Positions 1 to 6,278 of a stretch of DNA of 6,843 nucleotides are shown in pieces; within the stretch, counting starts at the first letter, position 1; each line of letters starts with the position of its first letter. The DNA comes from DATKWV01 sp035529405. Lineage in GTDB: Bacteria > Planctomycetota > Phycisphaerae > Sedimentisphaerales > Anaerobacaceae. The stretch covers positions 1 through 6,843 of the forward strand of contig DATKWV010000211.1 in NCBI GenBank assembly GCA_035529405.1. Direction: 5' to 3'. The notes under the pieces are model-generated. The model saw only the letters and a program-made list of their open reading frames with translations, had not been told where the DNA came from and did not search any database. A program made the position numbers and the translations under genes.

Positions 1-192
1 CAGATATTGGTCGATTGCGACCAGGACTGTTTGATTCTGAAAGTGGCCGTTGATGCCGGCCAGTGTCACGTGGGCTATCAGAGCTGTTTCTACCGGGCGC
101 TGGAAAAAGGCAGCGACAAGAAATTAAAACTCATCGCAGAAAAGACCTACGACCCCAAAGAAGTATATAAGCAACAACAACAGCACAAGTGA
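1..192 (+). CDS. hisI: Phosphoribosyl-AMP cyclohydrolase, 3' end only (HisI)
   Basis: HisI hydrolyses the adenine ring of phosphoribosyl-AMP to give ProFAR, the third step of histidine synthesis, in the cytoplasm. Only the last 63 codons are present; the gene begins left of the window. The visible part holds the catalytic core: VDCDQD gives the DxDxD magnesium site, and its Cys together with the Cys of QCHVG and of QSCFYR match the three zinc ligands of the family. After FYR comes the usual short basic tail with DPKEVYK, then a low-complexity KQQQQHK end. There is no HisE pyrophosphohydrolase domain, so this is the monofunctional form. The extra Cys directly after DCDQD, where Ala is more common, is a small oddity. 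The gene faces the hisC-hisB run, is separated from the ahb fusion by 21 nt, and ends just before a strong intrinsic terminator. The identification is secure. Confidence 0.93.
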   Translation, partial: QILVDCDQDCLILKVAVDAGQCHVGYQSCFYRALEKGSDKKLKLIAEKTYDPKEVYKQQQQHK

Positions 193-213
193 CGCCACCG
201 GCCGATATGTCCA

Positions 214-1179
214 TTAGAACCGGTATTTGACCGGTTGTTTTTTCAGTTCGGCTGCGGTGGGCAGCAGTTCAAAGCACTTCAGTTTTTCAGAGGCGACAAA
301 ATTTTTTATCCGCATTTGAATTTCATCCATGCTTTGGCTGTGCATCATGGCATAGAGGTTGTATGGCCAGTTTTCGAGAGTTTTTCTCTGACAGCAGTGG
401 CTTACCATTGGTACGTCAGCCAAGGCCCTGCCGCAATGGGCTACGCTTCGGTCGGCAGCGCGACATACGAAAAGACAATTGGCCACAAAGCCGAGTTTTC
501 GGTGGTCGAGAACGGCGGCGATGCGCCGTATGACACCGGCATCGATGAGCTGCCGCACAATCGACAAAGTTTCTTCGATAGTGCAATTTCCGCTGCGCAG
601 GAAATCAAAGGGTTCGGCAGTAACATTCAACTGATTCTGCAAACCGTACAAAATCCGTTTTTGCCCTGCTGTTAACCTTACCCGGCGTTTCGAACAGCCG
701 GCCGCGACGGGCGTGGGACGATTTTCGGTACCGAAATAAACGTCAAGCTTAAAGATGCGCCGCGCGGGAAGGCTGTGGAAATCGATACCGAAACGGCTGG
801 AAAGGCCCGAAAGCGCAAGGTCTGTTTGTCGCATTGTCTGCGATTGGCGGGTAAACCACAGATTGTAATAGTGGTCTCTGAGGTAATTGTGAGAAACGGT
901 TTCCAGCGAATTTACAGCTTCGGTGACATCCTTCAGCAGTGATTGGGGGACATGTGCCATAACCAGGGTGCCTTTTCTGCCGAGGGCGCGATAATCTATT
1001 ATCGGGCCGATTCGCCGAATCAAGCCGGTTTCTTTCAGGCAAGTAACCTGGCGCAGGACTGTTTGCTCGTCGGTACATAGTGATTTTGCCAGTTCGGCAA
1101 ACGGCCTTTGACAGACCGGAAGACCTCTTTGAAGAACATTGTACAGCTGTTTTTGCAAGTTTGTGGGGCGCGAATTCAA
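214..1179 (-). CDS. Siroheme decarboxylase, AhbA-AhbB-like fusion (Lrp/AsnC-type)
   Basis: Siroheme decarboxylase removes two acetate carboxyls from siroheme to give 12,18-didecarboxysiroheme, in the alternative heme pathway and in heme d1 synthesis (NirDLGH). It is normally two related proteins of about 150-190 aa; here one 321-aa chain carries both. Residues 8-150 form the first unit, with a winged-helix HTH (RPFAELAKSL, GLIRRIGPIIDYRALG at 52-67) and SHNYLRDHYYNLWFT at 96-110. Residues 168-321 form the second, with GVIRRIAAVLDHRKLGF at 215-231, SHCCQR at 260-265, WPYNLYAMMH at 271-280 and an ELKK tail. The linker at about 151-167 is basic. In family members I recall, the second motif is usually HCYER and a W follows NAMVV; here they are HCCQR and NCLFVC. 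The start is TTG, chosen for an AAAGGGA site 8 nt upstream and because no other start lies upstream in frame. It is probably the last gene of the hisC run. A plain Lrp regulator is unlikely given these motifs. Confidence 0.85.
   Translation of the reverse strand: MNSRPTNLQKQLYNVLQRGLPVCQRPFAELAKSLCTDEQTVLRQVTCLKETGLIRRIGPIIDYRALGRKGTLVMAHVPQSLLKDVTEAVNSLETVSHNYLRDHYYNLWFTRQSQTMRQTDLALSGLSSRFGIDFHSLPARRIFKLDVYFGTENRPTPVAAGCSKRRVRLTAGQKRILYGLQNQLNVTAEPFDFLRSGNCTIEETLSIVRQLIDAGVIRRIAAVLDHRKLGFVANCLFVCRAADRSVAHCGRALADVPMVSHCCQRKTLENWPYNLYAMMHSQSMDEIQMRIKNFVASEKLKCFELLPTAAELKKQPVKYRF
218..243 (+). terminator. Intrinsic terminator of hisI
   Basis: A perfect 7-bp inverted repeat (AACCGGT at 218-224, ACCGGTT at 230-236) encloses a 5-nt loop and is followed by one G and six T (238-243). 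This is a textbook rho-independent terminator for rightward transcription out of hisI, whose stop codon is 25 nt upstream. It lies entirely inside the last codons of the opposing siroheme decarboxylase gene. In the leftward direction no T-run follows the stem, so it should act one way only. Confidence 0.8.
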
Positions 1180-1187
1180 GCTTACAT

Positions 1188-1194
1188 TCCCTTT
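1188..1194 (-). promoter_or_regulatory. Ribosome binding site deciding a TTG start
   Basis: AAAGGGA on the minus strand lies 8 nt before the TTG at 1179. The same motif precedes the GTG starts of ispF and comF. The nearby ATG inside GGGAATGTAAGC is followed at once by a stop codon and cannot serve as the start. Confidence 0.6.
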
Positions 1195-1263
1195 TTGTTT
1201 TTTCGACCGAGAAACCGAGAAACTATGAAAGCCAGGCCTCGATGCGGGTTACCTGATACGGAG

Positions 1264-1776
1264 TCACAGCGTTCTTCTGGTTTTCTTTTTTACCAGAACC
1301 GTCGCCGTGGCGGCGATGGCCTGGCCGGTCCCGATTACCCCAAGTCCCTCGTTGGTCTTGGCCTTGATGTTCACTGACGTAAAATCAATGCCCAAAAAAT
1401 CGGCGATGCACCTTTTCATCTGGCCCTTGTGCGGTTCCAGCCTGGGCTGCTCGGCGTGTATTATCAGGTCAACATTGATAATCTGCCACTTTTTTTCTTC
1501 CAGCTTTTTTCTGACATCGACCAGCAGCTGCCTGCTGTCAACGCCTTCCAGGGCCGGGTCGGTATCGGGAAACAGTGTGCCTATGTCGCCCATTCCGGCA
1601 GCGCCCAGCAGGGCATCGATAACGGCGTGCAGTCCCACATCGCCGTCACTGTGGCCGAGCAGGCCGGCTGGGTACGGTATGGGAATGCCTCCGAGAATAA
1701 GTTGTCGGCCGGCAACGAGCCTGTGTATGTCGGTGCCTATGCCGGTCCTGTACTCGCAACTTTCCTGCTCAATCAC
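1264..1776 (-). CDS. ispF: 2-C-methyl-D-erythritol 2,4-cyclodiphosphate synthase (IspF)
   Basis: IspF cyclises CDP-methylerythritol 2-phosphate to methylerythritol cyclodiphosphate with release of CMP, the fifth step of the MEP route to isoprenoids. It works as a cytoplasmic homotrimer with a divalent metal. Counting from the GTG at 1776 the protein has 170 aa, slightly above the usual 157-160 because of a basic tail (KKKTRRTL). Metal ligands are D16 and H18 in GIGTDIHRL and H50 in GHSDGDVGLH. GAAGMGDIGTLFPDTDP (58-74) and KAKTNEGLG (138-146) are the other signatures. The frame stays open about 60 codons further upstream, but those codons read hisB out of frame and encode nothing IspF-like. 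The GTG start overlaps the hisB stop as GTGA and has AAAGGGA 5 nt upstream, so translation is probably coupled to hisB. MEP neighbours such as ispD are absent from the window. Confidence 0.95.
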   Translation of the reverse strand: MIEQESCEYRTGIGTDIHRLVAGRQLILGGIPIPYPAGLLGHSDGDVGLHAVIDALLGAAGMGDIGTLFPDTDPALEGVDSRQLLVDVRKKLEEKKWQIINVDLIIHAEQPRLEPHKGQMKRCIADFLGIDFTSVNIKAKTNEGLGVIGTGQAIAATATVLVKKKTRRTL

Positions 1777-2357
1777 AGTATTCCCTTTGTACTGGGTATA
1801 TCGGTAGATACGATTCTGACGGCTTCGGCCAGTGCCCTGCCCAGTGCCTTGAAAACGGCCTCTGCTATATGGTGGCTGTTGGTGCCGTAAGGGACATTTA
1901 TATGCAGGTTGAATTTGCCCGCATTCGAGAAACTGCGCAGCAGTTCCTGAAGGCATTCGACGTCAAAATCACCGATTTTGTCCGTGCGATAATCGACATT
2001 ATATACGCAGCTGCTTCTTCCGGACAGGTCAACAGTGACATTTGCCAGGGCATCTTCCATCGGTACGCTGCTGCTGCCGTAACGGGCAATGCCTTTTTTG
2101 TCGGCCAGGGCCTTAAGCAGGCATTCGCCCAGACATATCGCCACATCCTCGACGGTATGATGAGCGTCAACTTTCAAATCGCCGCGTGCTTTAACGGTCA
2201 AATCAATTCGGCCGTGCTTACTCAAGTGGGTGAGCATGTGGTCGAGAAAACCTATGCCGGTGTCAATCTCATATCTGCCTGTGCCGTCAAGGTTCAGCAG
2301 GCAGGTAATATCGGTTTCCTTAGTCTGTCTGTGGACTTGGGCAATTCTTTCTGCCAT
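1773..2357 (-). CDS. hisB: Imidazoleglycerol-phosphate dehydratase (HisB)
   Basis: HisB dehydrates imidazole glycerol phosphate to imidazole acetol phosphate in histidine synthesis, a manganese-dependent reaction in a large cytoplasmic oligomer. The 194-aa protein has the normal length of the monofunctional enzyme and lacks the fused histidinol phosphatase of enterobacteria. Visible signatures are TGIGFLDHML (33-42), the two metal-binding HHxxE motifs DAHHTVED (64-71) and NSHHIAEAVFK (160-170), KIGDFDVE (127-134), and PSTKG near the C terminus (188-192). The ATG at 2357 has the site TAAGGA 9 nt upstream, and the TAA of that site is the stop codon of hisC. Its product is the substrate of HisC, encoded immediately upstream, so the pair catalyses consecutive steps. 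It overlaps ispF by 4 nt. Confidence 0.96.
   Translation of the reverse strand: MAERIAQVHRQTKETDITCLLNLDGTGRYEIDTGIGFLDHMLTHLSKHGRIDLTVKARGDLKVDAHHTVEDVAICLGECLLKALADKKGIARYGSSSVPMEDALANVTVDLSGRSSCVYNVDYRTDKIGDFDVECLQELLRSFSNAGKFNLHINVPYGTNSHHIAEAVFKALGRALAEAVRIVSTDIPSTKGIL
1782..1788 (-). promoter_or_regulatory. Ribosome binding site for the ispF GTG start
   Basis: AAAGGGA on the minus strand sits 5 nt before the GTG at 1776, inside the end of hisB. It decides the start against the long in-frame upstream extension and fits coupled translation through the GTGA overlap. Confidence 0.65.
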
Positions 2358-2366
2358 AGCAAGGTA

Positions 2367-2372
2367 TCCTTA
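2367..2372 (-). promoter_or_regulatory. hisB ribosome binding site sharing the hisC stop codon
   Basis: TAAGGA on the minus strand lies 9 nt before the hisB ATG at 2357. Its first three bases are the TAA stop of hisC, so ribosomes ending hisC sit directly on the hisB start region. This favours translational coupling of the two genes. Confidence 0.6.
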
Positions 2373-3416
2373 TTGCGATAAAATTTCTTTCAAAGCCAGA
2401 ATAAGTTTATCGTTTTGCCGGCTTGTGCCTACGGTTATTCTAAGGTAGTCACTTAGGCCGGGTAAATTGAAGTACCTGACGTAAATATCGCGTTCAACGA
2501 GTTTATCATAAATTTCGGCTGCTTTGCAGTCTTTACACTCGGCAAGGACAAAATTGGCGTAACTATCCGCTACCCTGAAATTCAATGCTCGCAGTTGAGC
2601 AATTAGTATATTGCGGTCCTGCTTTACCTTTTTGACATTTTCGCGGAAGTACTGCTGGTCTTTTACAGCAGCGGTGGCTGCTGCGACAGCGACGGCATCG
2701 ACATTATAGGAGTCCTTAACTTTCATAAGGCCGGCTGTCAAGGCCGGGTTTGCAACGGCGTATCCGAAGCGCAGGCCCGCAAGAGAATATCCTTTGCTCA
2801 TCGAGCGAAGCACCACGACATTGTCAAAATCCGCAACTAAGCGCAGGCAGTTGTCCTCGGCGAAATCAACATACGCCTCGTCAATCAATAACACGCCCTG
2901 CAGTTCATCAGCCAGGCAGGCCAGCTCATCGACATTTATAAAGCTGCCGGTAGGTGCGTTGGGATTGCAGACAATGGTTAAGGCCGCCTGGGTTTTCGCC
3001 AGCTTTGGAGGCAGATTAAATTCCTTGTCGAAAGCAATCTCTACAGCCGTACAGTTCTGCAGCTTTGCCAGCACGGGATAAAGCGAATACGTAGGAACCG
3101 GATAAGCTGCGGGCCGGTTTTCGTCGCAGAAAGCCCTGAAACAGATATTCAGTAATTCGTCGGCGCCGTTGCCGCAAATAATATTTTCCGCCGGCACACC
3201 GTGGATTGGGGCCGCAGCAAGACGAAACGTGTCAGCCAAAGGGTCGGGATACCGGCGCAGTCTTTCTGCGTCAATCTCAGACAGTGCCTTCATGACCCAG
3301 GCAGAGGGCGGATAAGGATTTTCATTGGTGTTGAGCTTGATTACGTCGCCGGCCTTAGGCTGAAAGCCCGGCTGATAACCTTCCAGCTTTTCAACGTTGT
3401 CACGAAAATAACCCAT
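2370..3416 (-). CDS. hisC: Histidinol-phosphate aminotransferase (HisC)
   Basis: HisC transfers the amino group of glutamate to imidazole acetol phosphate, making L-histidinol phosphate. It is a cytoplasmic PLP enzyme of fold type I, class II aminotransferases. From the ATG at 3416 the protein has 348 aa, typical of the family. Signatures are NTNENPYPPS (29-38), GNGADELL (82-89), NPNAPTG (151-157), DEAYVDF (179-185), the PLP lysine K208 in SMSKGYSLAGLRFGY (205-219), and YLRITVGT (324-331), whose Arg binds the substrate carboxylate. An in-frame TTG at 3485 would add 23 residues, but these are lysine- and glutamate-rich and unlike any HisC, whereas MGYFRDNVEKLEGYQPG is a standard HisC beginning. 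The ribosome binding site before 3416 is weak. It is probably the first gene of the hisC-hisB-ispF-ahb run. Related aromatic aminotransferases are less likely because hisB is adjacent. Confidence 0.94.
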   Translation of the reverse strand: MGYFRDNVEKLEGYQPGFQPKAGDVIKLNTNENPYPPSAWVMKALSEIDAERLRRYPDPLADTFRLAAAPIHGVPAENIICGNGADELLNICFRAFCDENRPAAYPVPTYSLYPVLAKLQNCTAVEIAFDKEFNLPPKLAKTQAALTIVCNPNAPTGSFINVDELACLADELQGVLLIDEAYVDFAEDNCLRLVADFDNVVVLRSMSKGYSLAGLRFGYAVANPALTAGLMKVKDSYNVDAVAVAAATAAVKDQQYFRENVKKVKQDRNILIAQLRALNFRVADSYANFVLAECKDCKAAEIYDKLVERDIYVRYFNLPGLSDYLRITVGTSRQNDKLILALKEILSQ

Positions 3417-3547
3417 AATCAGCTCGTATTCCGTATCGCGTCCCTTCGGCTTTGCTCCCTCCTTCGCTGATGCTTCGCAGGACAAGCAGGGCAGGGATGT
3501 GTATTGTCAACAAAGAGGCACAATCTGCTATACGCTATTTCCCTGAG

Positions 3548-3553
3548 ATTATA
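3548..3553 (-). promoter_or_regulatory. Candidate -10 box upstream of hisC
   Basis: On the minus strand this reads TATAAT, preceded by CG, in the 259-nt gap between hisC and the divergent comF. No convincing -35 box lies 16-18 nt upstream; the best match is CTTTCA at 18 nt, three of six bases. If used, it would leave a leader of about 125 nt before the hisC ATG. This is a weak call based on the -10 hexamer alone. Confidence 0.3.
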
Positions 3554-3663
3554 CGAATATCGGGGCGGAAGTGAAAGAGAAGATTTTGCGATTTTCCTGG
3601 TCGCTGGCGGCTGGTGAACGAAATTAGAACACCAAGGCCCGGACGACAGGGATTAACGCCGAC

Positions 3664-3669
3664 AAGGGA
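3664..3669 (+). promoter_or_regulatory. Ribosome binding site for the comF GTG start
   Basis: AAGGGA lies 6 nt before the GTG at 3676, the same motif seen before ispF and the ahb fusion. The alternative ATG at 3703 has only AGGG at a tight 4-nt spacing, so the GTG is preferred. Confidence 0.45.
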
Positions 3670-3675
3670 AAAGTT

Positions 3676-4485
3676 GTGTGCCAATTGGCAGGTCAGGGTA
3701 TAATGGCCGAGGTGGAGAAGGTAACAGCAAATTCCAAATGGTTGTATCGGACGGTCAATTCTGCATGGGACGGTCTGAATCATCTGTTGTGGCCGGCTGT
3801 GTGCATAAACTGCGGTAAAAGCATCTGCGAAACGGACAACAACCTCTGTCAAGACTGCTGGAGCCTGCTGCTTGGCTGCACAGGCGGCGACTATTGCCGG
3901 CAATGCGGACGGGACGTAAGCGCATACGCACTGGTGGACGGCAACTGCATGGACTGCAAGGGCAGGGAAATTCACTTCGACCAAATCACGCGAACAGGTG
4001 TCTATGCCGAACCGCTGAAAAACATGATACTGGGCTTCAAGAAAGACAGAACCGAACTGGATACAATACTGGGTTTTCTTGCAGCATCGGCGCTGCAGGC
4101 AAGCGGTTTTTTCGACCGGATAGAGTATTTAGTTCCCGTGCCGCTTCACTGGTCAAGACGAATTGTACGCGGCTATAATCAATCACTGGTTTTAGGCAAA
4201 AAAATAAAGCATCCTTCGGCTAAAATCAACACTGACCTTGTCCGGATACGGCGTACGAAATTTCAGCCGACGATGACCACCCCCGCTGCCCGTGCCAGAA
4301 ACGTCGCAGGGGCTTTCGCGGTACGGCGAGGACACGATTTCGCGGGTAGAAATGTCTGCCTTATCGACGACATCAGGACAACAGGCGCAACGCTTAACGA
4401 ATGCGCAAGGACATTAAAACAAGCCGGGGCGGAGAGGGTTTTTGCGCTGGTTCTGGCCGTGGCAGGTCAAAACATGGTCCAATAA
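3676..4485 (+). CDS. ComF family phosphoribosyltransferase-like protein
   Basis: ComF proteins join a double zinc finger to a type I phosphoribosyltransferase domain. Members are linked to natural transformation (ComFC, GntX) and probably act on DNA in the cytoplasm, but their exact reaction is not settled. The 269-aa protein shows four CxxC pairs (C43-C46, C58-C61, C74-C77, C91-C94), then VPVPLHWSRRIVRGYNQS (153-170), the RRTKFQPTM and RARNVAGAF segments usual in ComF, and a PRPP-binding loop in VCLIDDIRTTGATL (227-240). It is somewhat longer than many family members owing to about 40 residues before the first CxxC. The start is GTG at 3676 on ribosome-site grounds; ATG at 3703 would give 260 aa. 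The gene stands alone, divergent from hisC and convergent with the DUF362 gene, with no competence genes visible. No clear terminator lies in the 48-nt gap after it. Confidence 0.88.
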   Translation: MCQLAGQGIMAEVEKVTANSKWLYRTVNSAWDGLNHLLWPAVCINCGKSICETDNNLCQDCWSLLLGCTGGDYCRQCGRDVSAYALVDGNCMDCKGREIHFDQITRTGVYAEPLKNMILGFKKDRTELDTILGFLAASALQASGFFDRIEYLVPVPLHWSRRIVRGYNQSLVLGKKIKHPSAKINTDLVRIRRTKFQPTMTTPAARARNVAGAFAVRRGHDFAGRNVCLIDDIRTTGATLNECARTLKQAGAERVFALVLAVAGQNMVQ

Positions 4486-4533
4486 CAACGGCAGCAAAGA
4501 TGAAAAAATAACGGCAGGGCCTATTCCGCAAAG

Positions 4534-5631
4534 TCAATGTCGGTTTTTCGGCGGTTGTGATAACTCAATGAGCTGATAGTCATTTGTTCCCAGGCCGATG
4601 CGCTCGGCGTGCTCAAGCTGATAGCGCGGGTCAAGTTTATCATTTTCAATCAGTTCCGCCAGCTTTTTACCGCCCTTTTTCTGCACGAGGTCCAAAGCCG
4701 CCCTGTCAACCGCCACCGGGTCGGTGGAAGCGACTATTCCTATATCGTCCACTATTTTACGAATATCGGGGGTACTAAAACAATCACAATCTTTTGCAAC
4801 AGAGATAATAAAATTGAAAAAGACGGCCCTTTTTTCTTTTCCCTTGAGTACGCCGAGGGCGTGTTCGGCCATATTTTTCTGCAGCAGCTGATTTTCGGCG
4901 TCCCAGTCGTACTTTACGGCGTTGAACCTGCAAACGGCAACGCATTCGGCGCAGCCGATGCACTTGTCCTGGTCTATGTGTGCCTTTACATCGTCGAGGG
5001 TAATGGCATCAGCAGGGCAGTGTTTGTAACATTCACCGCAAAGGGTACAGCTGTCCATTATGGCGGGCTTAAGGGCAGAATGCTGCCTCATTTTTCCCTT
5101 TCTGCTGGCACAACCCATGCCCAGAGTTTTTATGGTAGCGGCGGCACAGGCAGCAACGTGGCCGGTGAAATGCGCCACCGAAAGTATCGACTGACACCTC
5201 ACAATGTCGGAGGCAATGAGGACCTGCTTATTGATTTGACCGTTGACCCGGACGGGTGTTTCAGAGGTGCCAAACAGGCCGTCACATACGATAAAGGGTA
5301 TTCCTAAGTCGCGGTAACAGAAACCATGCTCGACCGCCAGTACGGTATGGTCGATGGCGTTGTGCCTTCGGCCAATATACAGGGCGCTGGTATCGGTGAG
5401 GAAGGGTTTGGTTTTCAAAGCCAGCAGTTCCCGGACAAGGCCCTTGATACAGCCGGCCTTTATATAGGTATTGTTTCCGGCTTCGCCGATATGAACCTTT
5501 ACGGCGGTAAAATCATTTTCCTTAAAACAGGCGGCAAAGCGGCCCGTCTGAAACAGCATCGCCGCCTTTTGCGCGATTACATCCTGGCCGTCATCGACAG
5601 AGGCCTTAACAAAATACACCTTGGCAGCCAT
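4534..5631 (-). CDS. DUF362 family protein with two [4Fe-4S] ferredoxin motifs
   Basis: This 365-aa protein belongs to the DUF362 group, whose biochemical role is not established; redox or electron-transfer work is the usual guess. The DUF362 part is split around a ferredoxin insert. KVHIGEAGNNTYI (45-57) and SVAHFTGH (151-158) belong to the first portion. The insert carries CTLCGECYKHCP (Cys 195, 198, 201, 205) and CIGCAECVAVC (Cys 224, 227, 230, 234), each fitting one [4Fe-4S] cluster; the second lacks the Pro that normally follows the last Cys. The closing portion holds DCDCF (281-285) and DIGIVASTDPVAVDRAALDLV. No signal peptide or membrane helix is evident, so it should be cytoplasmic. 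The ATG at 5631 has only a weak ribosome site. Oxygen-sensitive clusters suit an anaerobic host. The gene follows mntP by 83 nt but has its own candidate promoter, so a functional link is uncertain. Confidence 0.87.
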   Translation of the reverse strand: MAAKVYFVKASVDDGQDVIAQKAAMLFQTGRFAACFKENDFTAVKVHIGEAGNNTYIKAGCIKGLVRELLALKTKPFLTDTSALYIGRRHNAIDHTVLAVEHGFCYRDLGIPFIVCDGLFGTSETPVRVNGQINKQVLIASDIVRCQSILSVAHFTGHVAACAAATIKTLGMGCASRKGKMRQHSALKPAIMDSCTLCGECYKHCPADAITLDDVKAHIDQDKCIGCAECVAVCRFNAVKYDWDAENQLLQKNMAEHALGVLKGKEKRAVFFNFIISVAKDCDCFSTPDIRKIVDDIGIVASTDPVAVDRAALDLVQKKGGKKLAELIENDKLDPRYQLEHAERIGLGTNDYQLIELSQPPKNRH

Positions 5632-5682
5632 AAAATAACCACATTAGATAAAGAAAAGCCGCACACGAAACTTGCTTTACGG

Positions 5683-5710
5683 ATTATATTGTTTCAGCCG
5701 GCCAACGCAA
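5683..5710 (-). promoter_or_regulatory. Candidate promoter of the DUF362 gene
   Basis: On the minus strand TTGCGT (5705-5710) and TATAAT (5683-5688) are separated by 16 nt, with three of six and six of six consensus bases. The pair lies in the 83-nt gap after mntP, about 50 nt before the DUF362 ATG. It suggests the DUF362 gene can be transcribed independently of mntP. Confidence 0.4.
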
Positions 5711-5714
5711 GCAC

Positions 5715-6278
5715 TTATGCAGAAAGTAAATGTTCAATAACAATCTTTATACCAAGACCGATAAGTATCAGCCCGCCAAGGGCCTCAATTTTGTTTTCAA
5801 AGAAATGCCCGAACCTTGCCCCTATATAAACACCCAGATACGACATCACAAAGGTCGTTGTGCCGATAACCAGTACGGCAACAGCTATACTGACGGACAA
5901 AAATGAAAGTGTCACGCCTACAGCGAGGGCGTCGATACTGGTGGCAACCGACAACACAAGCAACAGAAAGATACTGGAAGGGTCAAAATTGTTCTGATTC
6001 GTGGTCATTTTAAGCGATTCATAAATCATTTTACCACCGACTGCGGTAAGAATGCCGAACGCAATCCAATGGTCATAACCGGATATGTATCTTTTAACCG
6101 TAAGTCCGGCAAGCGAACCGACCAGGGGCATAAAGGCCTGAAAGGCACCGAAAAACAAGGCCATTTGCAGGGCGTGCCTTGCTTTCAACTTCTTCTGTAC
6201 TGAGCCGGTGACCACGGAAACAGCAATCGCGTCCATCGACAAGCCCAGTGCTATAATTATGATTACCAACAGTTCCAT
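5715..6278 (-). CDS. mntP: Manganese efflux pump MntP
   Basis: MntP exports Mn(II) across the cytoplasmic membrane and protects against manganese excess. The 187-aa protein has the normal length and six predicted hydrophobic segments, at about 2-24, 37-59, 69-88, 103-125, 129-155 and 166-184. It has the internal two-fold repeat of the family: ALGLSMDAIAVS (10-21) in the first half and VATSIDALAVGVTLSF (111-126) in the second, with D16 and D116 as the conserved acidic pair in the membrane. FFGAFQAFMPLVG and GGKMIYESL are further conserved pieces. The ATG at 6278 begins directly at the first helix and no in-frame start lies just upstream, though the ribosome site is poor. Its 208-nt upstream region shows no yybP-ykoY manganese riboswitch core that I could recognise. 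Confidence 0.94.
   Translation of the reverse strand: MELLVIIIIALGLSMDAIAVSVVTGSVQKKLKARHALQMALFFGAFQAFMPLVGSLAGLTVKRYISGYDHWIAFGILTAVGGKMIYESLKMTTNQNNFDPSSIFLLLVLSVATSIDALAVGVTLSFLSVSIAVAVLVIGTTTFVMSYLGVYIGARFGHFFENKIEALGGLILIGLGIKIVIEHLLSA

Noticed and set aside
235..675. Plus-strand open frame of 146 codons
   Set aside because: It lies antisense to the ahb fusion, has no family resemblance, and begins inside the hisI terminator.
1777..1956. In-frame 60-codon N-terminal extension of IspF
   Set aside because: It reads hisB out of frame, shows no IspF similarity, and the GTG at 1776 has a good ribosome site and the GTGA overlap.
1307..2381. Several plus-strand open frames opposite ispF and hisB
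   Set aside because: They are antisense to well-identified genes and encode no recognisable domain.
3417..3485. 23-residue N-terminal extension of HisC from a TTG
   Set aside because: HisC proteins begin at the MGYFRDNV segment; the extension is a charged, repeat-like peptide.
3699..3704. TATAAT just before the internal ATG of comF
   Set aside because: It overlaps the ATG at 3703 and its nearest -35-like hexamer is 19 nt away; a start there would lie downstream of both candidate start codons.
3535..3984. Minus-strand open frame of 149 codons opposite comF
   Set aside because: It is a shadow of the ComF zinc-finger region, where Cys codons read as Ala and Gln antisense.
4486..4533. Possible shared terminator between comF and the DUF362 gene
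   Set aside because: The 48-nt gap has an A-run but no stable hairpin in either direction.
4609..5307. Plus-strand open frame of 232 codons opposite the DUF362 gene
   Set aside because: The minus frame holds two complete ferredoxin motifs; the plus frame has no domain.
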